Of a stretch of 64,000 nt of DNA, positions 17,323 through 26,655 are shown one piece after another. Origin of the DNA: DATAUD01 sp036501665 (GTDB taxonomy: Bacteria > Verrucomicrobiota > Verrucomicrobiia > Limisphaerales > Palsa-1400); contig DASXZW010000023.1 in the NCBI GenBank assembly GCA_036501665.1, forward strand, positions 1 to 64,000, in the 5' to 3' direction. Under the pieces are notes generated by a model. The model ran no database searches. It worked only from the letters and a program-made list of their open reading frames with translations, and was not told where the DNA came from. The translations under genes and the position numbers were made by a program. Within the stretch, counting starts at the first letter, position 1. The number at the start of each line of letters is the position of its first letter.

Positions 17323-18198
17323 CTAGAATGTCGGGGGAATGCGGTCTGGCGTTTCCCCTGTATAACAGCGGTAATCAATTCCCACATTTAGTGGCATTCT
17401 CTTAATTCGGCTGACATTTCCGGGAACCCATACCGTTACAGAAGCATTATCGTGACGAAACCAGCCCTTCGTTAAATCGGTTCCCGGATAAAGGGGTTGA
17501 TACGAGCTATGCGAGTCCCATTCTTGAAGAATCGACGGACTGCCCGGGAACAGGCCAAGCGTATCGTCTGAACCTTCACACATTTGTTCGGTTGCATCCT
17601 GACAAAAAATCGTCGTCGCGGGACTTGAGTATGAAGCCCGTTTTAGAGCGCTGCTTGTCCCTTTATATGTTGAACCAGACCCGTGGTAAGGAACGACAAG
17701 ATACTGACAAATGCCATAACAGGAATTGAGCCAAAAGTCGATTGGGTAAAAGTCTCCCGCATCGCGCCATTGATCGAGCACGGTGTTCGGACCTTCCGGA
17801 TCAGCAAACAACTTTTTTTGGTTGCCAAAATATCCGCTGTAGCCCAAAGCCCAGTACGCGTAATTCAGGTCCTTGATAGTTTCCGGTATCTGAGAGGTTG
17901 GCGTCGTGAACCATTGACCTCCGTTGGGAACCACCACTTGACCGTCCGAATACTCACAAAAGTAGGTGTCCTTGTTATCATCCGCGTAAAGTGTGCTCAT
18001 AATGCCAATTTGCCTTAGGTTGTTCATGCATTGGGCCGTTTTGGCGTTTTCTTTCGCGCTGGCCAGTGCTGGCAAGAGCATGGCAGCCAGAATGGCGATA
18101 ATCGCGATAACAACGAGAAGTTCGATGAGCGTGAAGCCTTTGCGCGTCGCGCGGCATTGGGAATTTCTAAACCCTGTCAATGTGCCTGTGAATAACAT
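17323..18198 (-). CDS. Prepilin-type leader protein (pseudopilin-like)
   Basis: 291 residues. A basic leader ending in Arg-Lys-Gly is followed by FTLIELLVVIAIIAILAAML, the canonical prepilin peptidase site (G/F, Glu at +5) and hydrophobic helix, then ALASAKENAKTAQCMNNLRQIG, the signature of the large Verrucomicrobia/Planctomycetes family. The C-terminal domain is Cys-containing and of unknown role. It is exported by a type II/IV pilus-like route. It is more canonical than the paralogue at 3850-4659. Confidence 0.85.
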   Translation of the reverse strand: MLFTGTLTGFRNSQCRATRKGFTLIELLVVIAIIAILAAMLLPALASAKENAKTAQCMNNLRQIGIMSTLYADDNKDTYFCEYSDGQVVVPNGGQWFTTPTSQIPETIKDLNYAYWALGYSGYFGNQKKLFADPEGPNTVLDQWRDAGDFYPIDFWLNSCYGICQYLVVPYHGSGSTYKGTSSALKRASYSSPATTIFCQDATEQMCEGSDDTLGLFPGSPSILQEWDSHSSYQPLYPGTDLTKGWFRHDNASVTVWVPGNVSRIKRMPLNVGIDYRCYTGETPDRIPPTF

Positions 18199-18493
18199 AG
18201 TTTGGGCTAATTGGATTTTGGCCGTTTAATGGATCAGAAATGGATTTTCTGATTTTGACCGGTTACAGACCCTCTTCAAAACAACGAGATACTAAGACCC
18301 CGTTTTGCGTCCACTCAAGCAACCAATTGTTAAATATTGGCGGCTAGAGCGTTACGAAATTGAAAACCGTTGTCAACCCGATTTGTTGAATAGTTACACT
18401 TTTGCACTTTTGCAACCGATTCTTACCGTCTGGAAATGTTAGAATCTGAACGCGTCTATTTGCATGTTTCAAGAAGTTCGGCCAACTTCAATT

Positions 18494-18754
18494 ATGAAAG
18501 ACCTGACCGATCCTCGATGGATAAAAATCAAGGGTATTCTGTTCTTGTTCGTTGGATTGATTGCCGCCGTGCTGCTCTATTTGGAACAACCGGATTTGAA
18601 AGTTGCGGTGCTTTTGGCAATAGCGATTTGGTGCTTCTGCCGGTTTTATTATTTCGCGTTTTACGTCATCGAACATTATGTCGATCCATCCTACCGGTTT
18701 TCGGGACTTTGGTCTTTTGCTCATTACTTATTGAACCGACGAAGAGAGCGTTGA
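18494..18754 (+). CDS. Small two-helix membrane protein
   Basis: 86 residues from the ATG at 18494; an upstream in-frame ATG at 18464 would add ten residues. Two hydrophobic segments (ILFLFVGLIAAVLLYL and VAVLLAIAIWCFCRFYYFAF) predict an inner-membrane protein with a short soluble C-terminus ending in Arg-rich RRRER. No family recognised. It stands alone, with a 265-bp AT-rich upstream region shared with the divergent pseudopilin gene. Confidence 0.6.
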   Translation: MKDLTDPRWIKIKGILFLFVGLIAAVLLYLEQPDLKVAVLLAIAIWCFCRFYYFAFYVIEHYVDPSYRFSGLWSFAHYLLNRRRER

Positions 18755-18813
18755 GGAAAAGCATTTATCCCGGAGACGCCATCGCCACAAAAAATTAACT
18801 TGAGTGAGATTTT

Positions 18814-19908
18814 CTAGTTTCGACTGCCGGATTCCGTTCCTGGAATTCTAGGTTCTGGAGTTGCCGGCGTGTGCAGCAGTGGGGCGTATTCAGGGTAAAG
18901 GCGGTCCATGCATTCCGGGCAGATCGAATGAGAGAATTCCGCGCTGGAATGTTCTTTCACGAACGTCTCGACTTTTTTCCAGTAGCCCTTGTCGTCGCGG
19001 ATATTTTTGCAGGAGGCGCAAATGGGCAGCAGGCCGCTCAACGTCTTTACCTTCGACAGCATTTCATTGAGGTGCGCGATGAGGTGAGTCCGTTCCGCCT
19101 CCATCCGCTTGCGCTCAGTGATGTCGTACGCAATCGTGGAAATTCCGATGATCTTGCCAGAAGTGTCGCGAATGGCTGACATAGTCAAACACACATCCAC
19201 GATCGTGCCGTCCTTGCGGCTGCGCGAGGTGTCCACCTGGTCCACTGGTTTGCCTTCCAGCAGTTTTGTGAGAAGGTCCGCGGACTCCTGGCGGCCAAAT
19301 TCCGGGATGACGATCGAGGTTGGTTGTCCAATAGCCTCAGCAGCCGTGTAACCGTAAAGGCGCTCGGCGCCCGCGTTCCACGTCGTGATGACTTCGTCCA
19401 GCGTCTTGCCGATGATCGCGTCGTCAGCGGAATCGACGATTGCGGCGAGGTAGGCGAGCTTCTGACGCGCCAACGCTGTTTCCCGCCGCGATTCGGCATC
19501 GCGCAGTTCGCGTTGAATCGCCGGAATCAGGCGGCTCAGCTTGCCCTTGTTGATAAAATCATGCGCTCCGGCTTTCATCAGTTCGACCGCCAATTCCTCG
19601 CCGACGATGCCTGAGACGACGATGAACGGGAGATCGAACCCGTGCCGCCGCATCAGTTCCAAAGCCGGCAGCACGCCGAATTCGGGCATTTGGTAATCGC
19701 AAAGAATCAAGTCCCACGGCTCCCGAACAAGCGCCTCGGCCATCGTCGCCTGATTCCAAACCCGCAAATGGCTCGCAGGGCAGCCGTGGCTTTGCAAATA
19801 TCGGATCAGGAAAATCGCGTCGAAGTCTGAATCCTCCACGATAAGAACACGAAGGACGCGTTCTGGATTCTGATTGACAGTTGCAGACTGAGTTGAATCG
19901 CAGTTCAT
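18814..19908 (-). CDS. REC-PAS signalling protein with C-terminal Cys motif
   Basis: 364 residues from the ATG at 19908; an earlier ATG at 20085 adds 59 residues with no domain and overlaps the divergent gene, so it is rejected. The receiver domain (about 20-135) has VLIVEDS and phospho-acceptor Asp71 in ILCDYQMP. A PAS domain follows at about 145-265 (SADDAIIGKTLDEVITTWNAGAERLYGY ... ITERKRMEAE, listed in parts). The end carries LLPICASCKNIRDDKGYW and HSICPECMDRLYP, four Cys in two CxxC pairs, probably a zinc-ribbon-like module. There is no HATPase or GGDEF domain, so output may be by protein contact. It is likely soluble. Confidence 0.8.
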   Translation of the reverse strand: MNCDSTQSATVNQNPERVLRVLIVEDSDFDAIFLIRYLQSHGCPASHLRVWNQATMAEALVREPWDLILCDYQMPEFGVLPALELMRRHGFDLPFIVVSGIVGEELAVELMKAGAHDFINKGKLSRLIPAIQRELRDAESRRETALARQKLAYLAAIVDSADDAIIGKTLDEVITTWNAGAERLYGYTAAEAIGQPTSIVIPEFGRQESADLLTKLLEGKPVDQVDTSRSRKDGTIVDVCLTMSAIRDTSGKIIGISTIAYDITERKRMEAERTHLIAHLNEMLSKVKTLSGLLPICASCKNIRDDKGYWKKVETFVKEHSSAEFSHSICPECMDRLYPEYAPLLHTPATPEPRIPGTESGSRN

Positions 19909-20018
19909 ACTTTTTGCCCAACTTAAAATTGCAGCATCGCGTATGCCACGGGTTGACAAGGCGTCTCCAAGGGTTGACCCTGCATCCGTTAGGTGACATT
20001 CGCGCACAAGTTGTAAAA

Positions 20019-20198
20019 TTGCAACCGTTTGAATCAATTCAGTGCCCATTTTGTGGGCAGGCTTTCGATGTCGCCTTTGAGTCACAGGAAGGCACTCAAA
20101 GGCTTGTCATTGATTGCGAGATTTGTTGCAGACCGCTGGATGTCACGGTTGAATGCGAAGGCGGCGAAGTTCTTAACGTGGATGTCCGCGCGAATTGA
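20019..20198 (+). CDS. CPXCG-motif cysteine-rich small protein
   Basis: About 60 residues if started at the TTG at 20019. The core reads IQCPFCGQAFDV then IDCEICCRPLDVTVECEGGE, two paired Cys knuckles matching the CPXCG small cysteine-rich family (probable zinc binding). Function unknown. An ATG at 19881 in frame would extend it over the divergent regulator's start with unrelated sequence. The start is uncertain because no ribosome-binding site is clear. It lies 15 bp before the TMEM14-like gene, likely one transcript. Confidence 0.75.
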   Translation: MQPFESIQCPFCGQAFDVAFESQEGTQRLVIDCEICCRPLDVTVECEGGEVLNVDVRAN

Positions 20199-20213
20199 TG
20201 AAAAGAGAATAAG

Positions 20214-20516
20214 ATGAGCTCAAATATATCTGTATTGGTTTTGTGGATTTACATTGTGCTGCTGCTGGCCGGCGGACTGATGGGACTGATCAAAGCTGGA
20301 AGCAAAATCTCGCTTGTCACGTCGGCAACTTTTGCTTTGCTGCTGGCGCTTTGCGCGCTGGGGATCATCCGGCCTTTTTACGTGGCAGACATTATTCTCG
20401 GCGCGCTGGTGCTGGTCTTTGGGATTAGGTTTGCAAAAGGCAAGAAGTTCATGCCGTCCGGAATGATGCTCGGGCTTTCGGTCGTAGTTTTGGCGGTGTT
20501 ATTGTTGGTGAAGTAA
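20214..20516 (+). CDS. TMEM14/UPF0136-family membrane protein
   Basis: 100 residues with four hydrophobic stretches and the family pattern: GGLMGLIKAGSKISLVTS near the N-terminus and FGIRFAKGKKFMPSGMMLG near the C-terminus. It is a small integral membrane protein whose bacterial role is not established. The HrpB-like helicase gene begins 5 bp after its stop, suggesting co-transcription. Confidence 0.85.
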   Translation: MSSNISVLVLWIYIVLLLAGGLMGLIKAGSKISLVTSATFALLLALCALGIIRPFYVADIILGALVLVFGIRFAKGKKFMPSGMMLGLSVVVLAVLLLVK

Positions 20517-20521
20517 AGTAA

Positions 20522-23080
20522 GTGCAATTCTCTCTTCCGATCTGGGAAATTCACGACTCCATCGTGAATACCCTGCGGACCGGGAACCGTCTGGTCCTGG
20601 TCGCGCCAACTGGTTCCGGCAAAACGACGCAGGTGCCGCAGATGCTTCTCGACTCTGGTCTTGGCAATGGGCGAATCGTGGTGTTGCAACCGCGCCGTGT
20701 TGCCGCCCGGACTGTTGCCGCGCGGGTCGCTTGGGAACGGCAGGGCAAACTCGGCGCGGAAGTCGGTTATCAAATTCGCTTCGAGGACCGCACGAGTCTC
20801 GGCACGCGCATTTGTTTTATCACAGAAGGAATTCTCCTGCGCTGGCTTCAGGATAATTGCGATCTGAGCGGGATTGACGCGGTGCTGTTCGATGAATTTC
20901 ACGAGCGAAATTTGTTGAGCGACGTTGCGTTGGCGCTCGCGAAAAGATTGCAGGAAACGCGACGCCCCGATCTTCGCCTTGTCGTCATGTCCGCGACGCT
21001 TGAAGCCGAGCCGGTCGCGAAATATTTGGGCGATTGCCCGATTGTGGTTTCCGAAGGGAAGGCATTTCCCGTGGAAATCCGCCACATCGCGACGAACGAC
21101 GAACGTCCGCTTACCGAGCAAGCCGCCGATATCGTCGGGTACATCGCCGCTTCCGGTGATCCAGGCGATATTCTTGTTTTCATGCCTGGAATGGGGGAGA
21201 TCAATGCCACCATCGCCGCTTGCCGGGCCACTGTCGGGACGGAAAAGCTTGCGCTGATTCCGCTTCACGGAGAATTGCCGCCGGAGGAACAGGACGTGGC
21301 GTTTTCGCCGAATCGATTGCGGAAAGTTGTCGTCGCGACAAACGTTGCTGAAACGTCCGTGACCATCGATGGCATCATTCACGTCGTCGATAGCGGCGTG
21401 GCGCGAGTGGCGCGTTACGACCCGGAGCGCGGCATCGGCACGTTGTTCATCGAGCCGATCAGCCGAGCTTCAGCCGAGCAGCGCGCGGGCAGGGCGGGTC
21501 GCACAGCGCCGGGCGTCTGTCATCGGCTCTGGACCGAAAGCGGGCACTTGAACCGCCCGGCGAAGAATACGCCGGAAATTCAACGGACCGATCTTGCGGA
21601 AGTCGTCCTGCTGCTTCACTCGCTTGGTGTGAGGGATGCGGCGCATTTTGATTGGCTGGATCGCCCTGATCCGCAAGCGGTCGAGCGGGCAGAGAAATTG
21701 CTCAGGACGCTCGGCGCCCTGACTCCGGCTGGAGGCGACGGTGAACATTCGGACATGACGCCGATCGGCTGGGAGATGTTGAGGCTTCCGATGCACCCGC
21801 GTTATTCGCGAATGCTTGTCGAGGCCGCGCGGCGCAACTGCTCTTCTGCGGCGGCGTTGTGCGCGGCGCTCGTCAGCGGACGCGATTTGCTGGTTCGCCT
21901 GAGCCGAGACGACAAACATATCGCGGAGGCACGGGAGTTATTCGAGGCAAGCGCGGAGTCCGATTTCTACACGTTAATGCGGGCACATCAATTTGCCCGG
22001 AACAATAATTTCAATCCCGACCGATGCCGCCGTTACGGCGTTCACGCGCAAGTCGCCACCCAGGTGCAACAGACTTTCGAGCAAATCGCGCAAATCGCCC
22101 GCGCGGATAAAAACGCCGCGCCGCCGACAGACGATGCGCTCGCGCGCTGCATCACAGCGGGCTTCATCGACCAGCTTTGCCGCCGTCGCGATCAAGGGAC
22201 GCTGGACTGTGACGTGGCGGATGGCCGGACGGGAACGCTGGCGCGCGAAAGTGTCGTGCAGAACTCGCCGCTGTTTGTTGCCGCGAGCATTCGCGAAATT
22301 ACTGGGCGAACCGGCAATCTCACGCTGCTTGGGTTGGCGACCGCGGTAAAGCGGGAATGGATTCAGGAGATGTTTCCCACCCAGGTTTCCGTGCGCGTTG
22401 AACACCTTTATGATCGAACCCACAAAAGGGTCAGCGCCGTCAAGTTGGAGCGGTTCCACGATTTGCTGATTCATCACGAACATCAGCGCGAATTGGATCC
22501 AGCGGCATCGGGGCGGTGTCTCGCGGAAGCTTATGCTGCGCAATATTTCGAATTGCCGCTCTTCAACCATCAACTCAAGCAGACGATTGCGCGGATCAAT
22601 CTTGTTTGCGCGGTGATGCCGGAATTGGAATTACCTGCGGCCGACAAAACGTTCATCACGAGCTTTCTCTCGCGCGCATTTGCCGGGTTGAGTCTTGCGA
22701 AAGAGGCGCAAGCGACGCCGTTGGTCGATTCATTTTCCGAATTCTACGGCAAGGAGCGAATCGAATGGCTTGATGAATTGGCGCCCTTAAATGTCACGTG
22801 GCCGGATGGAAAAAAACTCAAGTTGCTCTATTCTGAGGAAACTCTTGATGACGACAGCCATCCGAATCCGCCGGAGTTCCAAGCGAAGTTGCACGAGTGT
22901 TTCGTCTTAAAGGAGCACCCCACAATTTGCGACGGAAAGTTGCCAGTCAAACTCTGGCTCGCGTCGCCGGACGGAAAGCGGATTGAGTCAACGTTGAACT
23001 GGCCGGGCTATCGGACGACCGGTTATCCAAGAATTAAAGCCAAAATGCAGAAAGCATTTCCGTCCTTCACATGGCTGTGA
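20522..23080 (+). CDS. hrpB: HrpB-like DEAH-family ATP-dependent helicase
   Basis: 852 residues from GTG. Superfamily 2 helicase: Walker A APTGSGKTT (28-36), VLQPRRVAART (Ia), DEAH-type box FDEFHERN, VMSATLE (III), VVATNVAETSVTIDGI (V) and AEQRAGRAGRTAPG (VI). The C-terminal ~400 residues fit the HrpB helicase-associated region. HrpB proteins are presumed RNA helicases, and their physiological role is poorly known. Length is near the family norm (about 800-850). It follows the TMEM14 gene by 5 bp. Confidence 0.9.
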   Translation: MQFSLPIWEIHDSIVNTLRTGNRLVLVAPTGSGKTTQVPQMLLDSGLGNGRIVVLQPRRVAARTVAARVAWERQGKLGAEVGYQIRFEDRTSLGTRICFITEGILLRWLQDNCDLSGIDAVLFDEFHERNLLSDVALALAKRLQETRRPDLRLVVMSATLEAEPVAKYLGDCPIVVSEGKAFPVEIRHIATNDERPLTEQAADIVGYIAASGDPGDILVFMPGMGEINATIAACRATVGTEKLALIPLHGELPPEEQDVAFSPNRLRKVVVATNVAETSVTIDGIIHVVDSGVARVARYDPERGIGTLFIEPISRASAEQRAGRAGRTAPGVCHRLWTESGHLNRPAKNTPEIQRTDLAEVVLLLHSLGVRDAAHFDWLDRPDPQAVERAEKLLRTLGALTPAGGDGEHSDMTPIGWEMLRLPMHPRYSRMLVEAARRNCSSAAALCAALVSGRDLLVRLSRDDKHIAEARELFEASAESDFYTLMRAHQFARNNNFNPDRCRRYGVHAQVATQVQQTFEQIAQIARADKNAAPPTDDALARCITAGFIDQLCRRRDQGTLDCDVADGRTGTLARESVVQNSPLFVAASIREITGRTGNLTLLGLATAVKREWIQEMFPTQVSVRVEHLYDRTHKRVSAVKLERFHDLLIHHEHQRELDPAASGRCLAEAYAAQYFELPLFNHQLKQTIARINLVCAVMPELELPAADKTFITSFLSRAFAGLSLAKEAQATPLVDSFSEFYGKERIEWLDELAPLNVTWPDGKKLKLLYSEETLDDDSHPNPPEFQAKLHECFVLKEHPTICDGKLPVKLWLASPDGKRIESTLNWPGYRTTGYPRIKAKMQKAFPSFTWL

Positions 23081-23165
23081 GAGTTGCGAAAGATTTGTCA
23101 ACAAGCGGAAGCGATTTCTGACTTCACCATTTTGAATTCTGGATTCCGAGTCTTGAATTCCGTCC

Positions 23166-24338
23166 TTATTTAATCTTTGGCACTGTGACCCAGCGGCGTG
23201 TGACGCTGGATTCAGCAACCGCTTCCATCACGGCCATGCAGCGGACGCCGTCCAAAAAGTCCGGGTGGATCGGCTTATTCGCGACGACTGCGTTGACGTA
23301 ATCCGCAAAAGTATTCACGAAAGTGTGCTCGTAGCCGACGATGTGCCCCGGCGGCCACCAATTCTTCCCGTAAGGATGCACCTCGCGGTCGGTCACGATG
23401 ATGTCGGTGAATCCGCGTCGAAGTTGGGCGTCCTTCGCGCTGTAAAATTTCAACCGGTTCATATCTTCAAAATCGAAGTAAAGGCTTCCCTTGTCTCCGT
23501 TGATCTCGAACACGATGTTGTTCTTGCGCCCCGTTGCAAAACGTGTCGCCTCGAGATTCGCCATCGCTCCATTTTCAAAGCGACCGATCCAACTCACCGC
23601 GTCATCCACTGTGACTTTGCCTTTTTTGCCACTCTTTGCTGCTCGCGGCGGAACGCTGCCGGGTTCCATCAGCGGACGCTCTTTGACAAACGTTTCCATC
23701 ATCCCGCAGACCTCTTTAATTTCGCCAAGCAGGTAACGTCCCAGGTCGATGATGTGCGCGTCGATATCGCCATGTGCGCCGGAACCGGCCAGTTCTTTCT
23801 GCATCCGCCACGTCAATGGAAATTCCGTATTGACAAGCCAGTCCTGAGCGTAACGCGCGTGAAAATGCCGGATGTTTTCGCCCAACTCGCCACTTCCAAC
23901 AATTTGTTTCGCCAGTGCGACTGCGGGGATTCTCCGGTAATTATGGCAAATGAGATTCACTGTTTTTGCCTTGCGCGACGCCGCGAGCATCTTCTGCGCC
24001 TCGGCAAGATCGCGCGCCAGTGGTTTTTCGCACAAGACCGCTTTTCCCGCGCTCAACGCTGCCAGCGCAATTTCGCAATGCGTATCGTTCCCAGTCGAAA
24101 TATCAATAATGTCAATGTCCGGCGCTGAGACAATCTTCCGCCAATCCGTTTCCGCGCGTTCCCATCCGAAAATATTTCGCGCGTGTTCAACGGCGTCAGG
24201 ATCGCGCCCGCAAATCGCCGCCAGCTCAACCCGTGCGGGAAGTTCCGGAAAGAAATGATTGACCTGCCGCCAGGCGTTCGAGTGCGCCTTGCCCATGAAC
24301 TTGTAACCGATCAGCCCGACTCGCAGTGTTTTCTTCAT
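23166..24338 (-). CDS. Gfo/Idh/MocA-family oxidoreductase (copy 2)
   Basis: 390 residues. N-terminal Rossmann domain (RVGLIGYKFMGKAHSNAW), CEKPLA motif with the conserved Lys, and a C-terminal alpha/beta substrate domain with AHGDIDAHIIDLGRYLLG, including catalytic-type Asp/His residues. It is an NAD(P)-dependent sugar or inositol-type dehydrogenase; substrate unknown. It begins 3 bp after the neighbouring paralogue ends, so the two form an operon and may act on successive or related sugars. No sugar transporter or hydrolase is adjacent. Confidence 0.88.
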   Translation of the reverse strand: MKKTLRVGLIGYKFMGKAHSNAWRQVNHFFPELPARVELAAICGRDPDAVEHARNIFGWERAETDWRKIVSAPDIDIIDISTGNDTHCEIALAALSAGKAVLCEKPLARDLAEAQKMLAASRKAKTVNLICHNYRRIPAVALAKQIVGSGELGENIRHFHARYAQDWLVNTEFPLTWRMQKELAGSGAHGDIDAHIIDLGRYLLGEIKEVCGMMETFVKERPLMEPGSVPPRAAKSGKKGKVTVDDAVSWIGRFENGAMANLEATRFATGRKNNIVFEINGDKGSLYFDFEDMNRLKFYSAKDAQLRRGFTDIIVTDREVHPYGKNWWPPGHIVGYEHTFVNTFADYVNAVVANKPIHPDFLDGVRCMAVMEAVAESSVTRRWVTVPKIK

Positions 24339-24341
24339 TGT

Positions 24342-25505
24342 CTAAGTATCCAGCGAAGTCCACTTCGCGTTTTTCGATGACGACTTCAGCACGGCGTCGA
24401 TAAAAGCCATTCCGCGCACTCCGGCGTCGATCTTCGCGTAATCCAGCGCCGGATCGTCAGCGGCCAGTTTGCGGCCTTCCTGATATGCGCGAATGTGATT
24501 GGCGAAATTCCGATAAATATTTGCGAACGCCTCCAGGTATCCTTCCGGATGCGCGGCCGGAGTACGTGTCGCCGATTTTGCGGCAGTGCCGAGATATGGA
24601 TTTGCCGTGCGATAAATTTCCGTCGGGCGATCCCGCCATTTGACCAGCATTGTGTTCGGTTCTTTCTGGTGCCATTCGAGACCGCCGATTTCGCCCCAGA
24701 CGCGGATGTTCAAATTGTTTTCCTCTCCAACGCAAATTTGGGACGCATGCAGGACGCCTTTTGCGCCATCGTCCAGTCGCAGGAGGACATTGATGTCGTC
24801 GTCGAGCCGTCTGCCTTTGACAAAAATCGTCGCGTCCGCCGCCAATTCCTTGATCTCCAAGCCGGTGATGTATTCCACGAGATTCTCAGCGTGAGTGCCG
24901 ATGTCGCCCACGCATCCGCCCGCGCCGCATTGCGAAGGGTCGGTTCGCCAGACGGCTTGTTTCTGACCGGTGGCTTCGAGCAATGTGGCGAACCAGCCTT
25001 GCGGATATTCCACAACGACTTTTCGGACCTTGCCGATTTTCCCTGCACGAACGAGTGCGCGAGCTTCTTTGACAATTGGGTAGCCGGTATAAGTATAAGT
25101 CAGTCCGTAGAGCAACTTGGTCTTGGCGATCAAGTCGCGGAGCTTCTTTGCTTCGGCAAGATTCAACGTCGCCGGTTTGTCGCTCAAAACGTGAAAGCCG
25201 TGCTGCATCGCCAATTTCGCCGCAGGCCAATGCACATGATTCGGCGTCACAATCGAAACAAAATCCATCCGTTGATCGGCCGGCAAAGCGGCCTCCGCGC
25301 GAATCATCTCCTCGTAAGAACCGTAACAACGGTCCGGCGGCAAAAAGAGGTCCGCGCCGCTGGCCTTGCTGCGTTGGGGGTCGCCGCTGAACGCGCCGCA
25401 AACCAGTTCGATTTCCTGATCCAGCGCCGCCGCGATCCGATGCACGCCTCCAATAAACGCGCCTCTCCCGCCGCCAATCATGCCATACCGGATTTTTCGC
25501 CTCAT
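24342..25505 (-). CDS. Gfo/Idh/MocA-family oxidoreductase (copy 1)
   Basis: 387 residues. The Rossmann motif is RYGMIGGGRGAFIGGVHR. The conserved EKP is replaced by DKP in VLSDKPATLN, a recognised variant. The substrate domain has GAGGCVGDIGTHAENLVEYITG, with His near the active site. It is the first gene of a two-gene minus-strand operon. The substrate cannot be told. The gene pair is distinct in sequence, so this is a mixed pair and not a recent duplication. Confidence 0.88.
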   Translation of the reverse strand: MRRKIRYGMIGGGRGAFIGGVHRIAAALDQEIELVCGAFSGDPQRSKASGADLFLPPDRCYGSYEEMIRAEAALPADQRMDFVSIVTPNHVHWPAAKLAMQHGFHVLSDKPATLNLAEAKKLRDLIAKTKLLYGLTYTYTGYPIVKEARALVRAGKIGKVRKVVVEYPQGWFATLLEATGQKQAVWRTDPSQCGAGGCVGDIGTHAENLVEYITGLEIKELAADATIFVKGRRLDDDINVLLRLDDGAKGVLHASQICVGEENNLNIRVWGEIGGLEWHQKEPNTMLVKWRDRPTEIYRTANPYLGTAAKSATRTPAAHPEGYLEAFANIYRNFANHIRAYQEGRKLAADDPALDYAKIDAGVRGMAFIDAVLKSSSKNAKWTSLDT

Positions 25506-25524
25506 AAAAGGATTAAAGTTGGGA

Positions 25525-25554
25525 TTGAATTGTTAATTTCCGCGCCTTTATAGT
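25525..25554 (+). promoter_or_regulatory. Probable lpxD promoter
   Basis: TTGAAT (25525-25530) and TATAGT (25549-25554) are spaced 18 bp apart, about 55 bp before the lpxD ATG, in the divergent gap between the oxidoreductase operon and lpxD. Sigma-70-type fit is moderate. Confidence 0.45.
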
Positions 25555-25608
25555 GACACCTGAATTTCAAGTCAATCGGCGACTTTGAAGCCCGAACCCA
25601 AATAATAC

Positions 25609-26655
25609 ATGTTGACAGCCGCAGAAATCGCCAAACAACTGGATGGCCAGGTTGTCGGAAACCCCGACACGCAACTCACCGGTTTTGCTCCCGCCGCCGC
25701 CGCCCGCGAAGGCGACCTCACGTTCGCCGAAAACGAACCGTTCTTCCGCAAGGCTGAGCAAAGCGCCGCTTCGGCCATTCTCAGCGATGGCCCGTACGAG
25801 TCCGCGATAAAGACGGTGATCCGCGTGTCCAATGCGCGGGTCGGCTTCGCGCGAGTGCTGCCATTGTTCTTCCCGGAACCGACGTTTGTGCCGGGGATTC
25901 ACGCGACTTCGGTCTGTGCAGCCTCGGCCAAAATTGATCCTTCCGCCCATGTTGGCCCGTTCTGTGTCGTCGGCGAGAAAGTCTTCATTGGCCCCAACGC
26001 GGTGCTGCGCGGAGGAAATCACGTTGGCGATAACAGCGCCATCGGAGAGCGTTCCGAACTTTTTCCAAACGTTGTTCTTTACAGTCAGACGCAAGTGGGC
26101 AGCCGCGTCCGCATCCACGCCGGCGCGGTGATTGGCGCGGACGGATTCGGTTACGTCCCGGACAGCGGCATTCACAGGAAAATTCCGCAAGTCGGCCAGG
26201 TCGTCATTCAAGATGATGTTGAAATCGGCGCCAACGTGACGATTGACCGCGGCGCGCTTGGCCCGACTGTCATTGGCAAAGGCACCAAAATCGACAATCT
26301 TGTGCAAATCGCCCACAACGTTTCGCTCGGAGAAAATTGCCTGGTCGTCGCACAGGTTGGAATTGCCGGCAGCACAAAGATTGGCAGCGAGACAACTCTT
26401 GCCGGGCAAGTCGGCATCGCGGGCCATTTGAAAATTGGGAACAAAGTGATCGTAGCCGCTCAATCCGGAGTCATGCACGACATTCCTGACGGCGGCAAAT
26501 GGCTTGGAGCGCCTGCGCAGCCTGATCGTCAAGCAAAACGACAAATGATCGCCATCCAACATCTTCCAGACCTCATTCGTCGCGTGAGTGAACTGGAACG
26601 CCGTCTCGCAGCCGCATCTGGTGACTCTGCAAATCCGAAACCCGGCCAATTGTAA
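25609..26655 (+). CDS. lpxD: UDP-3-O-(3-hydroxyacyl)glucosamine N-acyltransferase
   Basis: 348 residues. The N-terminal uridine-binding domain (about 1-100; FAPAAAAREGDLTFAEN) precedes a left-handed parallel beta-helix of hexapeptide repeats (about 100-310), with catalytic His236 in LVQIAHNVSLG and GADGFGYVPD before it. A C-terminal helix follows (ISELERR-type tail). It transfers a hydroxyacyl chain from acyl-ACP to the lipid A precursor. It is the only lipid A gene in the window; lpxC/fabZ/lpxA are not adjacent. Its 3' end is overlapped antisense by the integrated form of the integrase frame. Confidence 0.93.
   Translation: MLTAAEIAKQLDGQVVGNPDTQLTGFAPAAAAREGDLTFAENEPFFRKAEQSAASAILSDGPYESAIKTVIRVSNARVGFARVLPLFFPEPTFVPGIHATSVCAASAKIDPSAHVGPFCVVGEKVFIGPNAVLRGGNHVGDNSAIGERSELFPNVVLYSQTQVGSRVRIHAGAVIGADGFGYVPDSGIHRKIPQVGQVVIQDDVEIGANVTIDRGALGPTVIGKGTKIDNLVQIAHNVSLGENCLVVAQVGIAGSTKIGSETTLAGQVGIAGHLKIGNKVIVAAQSGVMHDIPDGGKWLGAPAQPDRQAKRQMIAIQHLPDLIRRVSELERRLAAASGDSANPKPGQL

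Noticed and set aside
19881..20018. Longer start for the CPXCG protein
   Set aside because: The added residues overlap the divergent regulator's start and do not look like the family; the core begins just before IQCPFCG.
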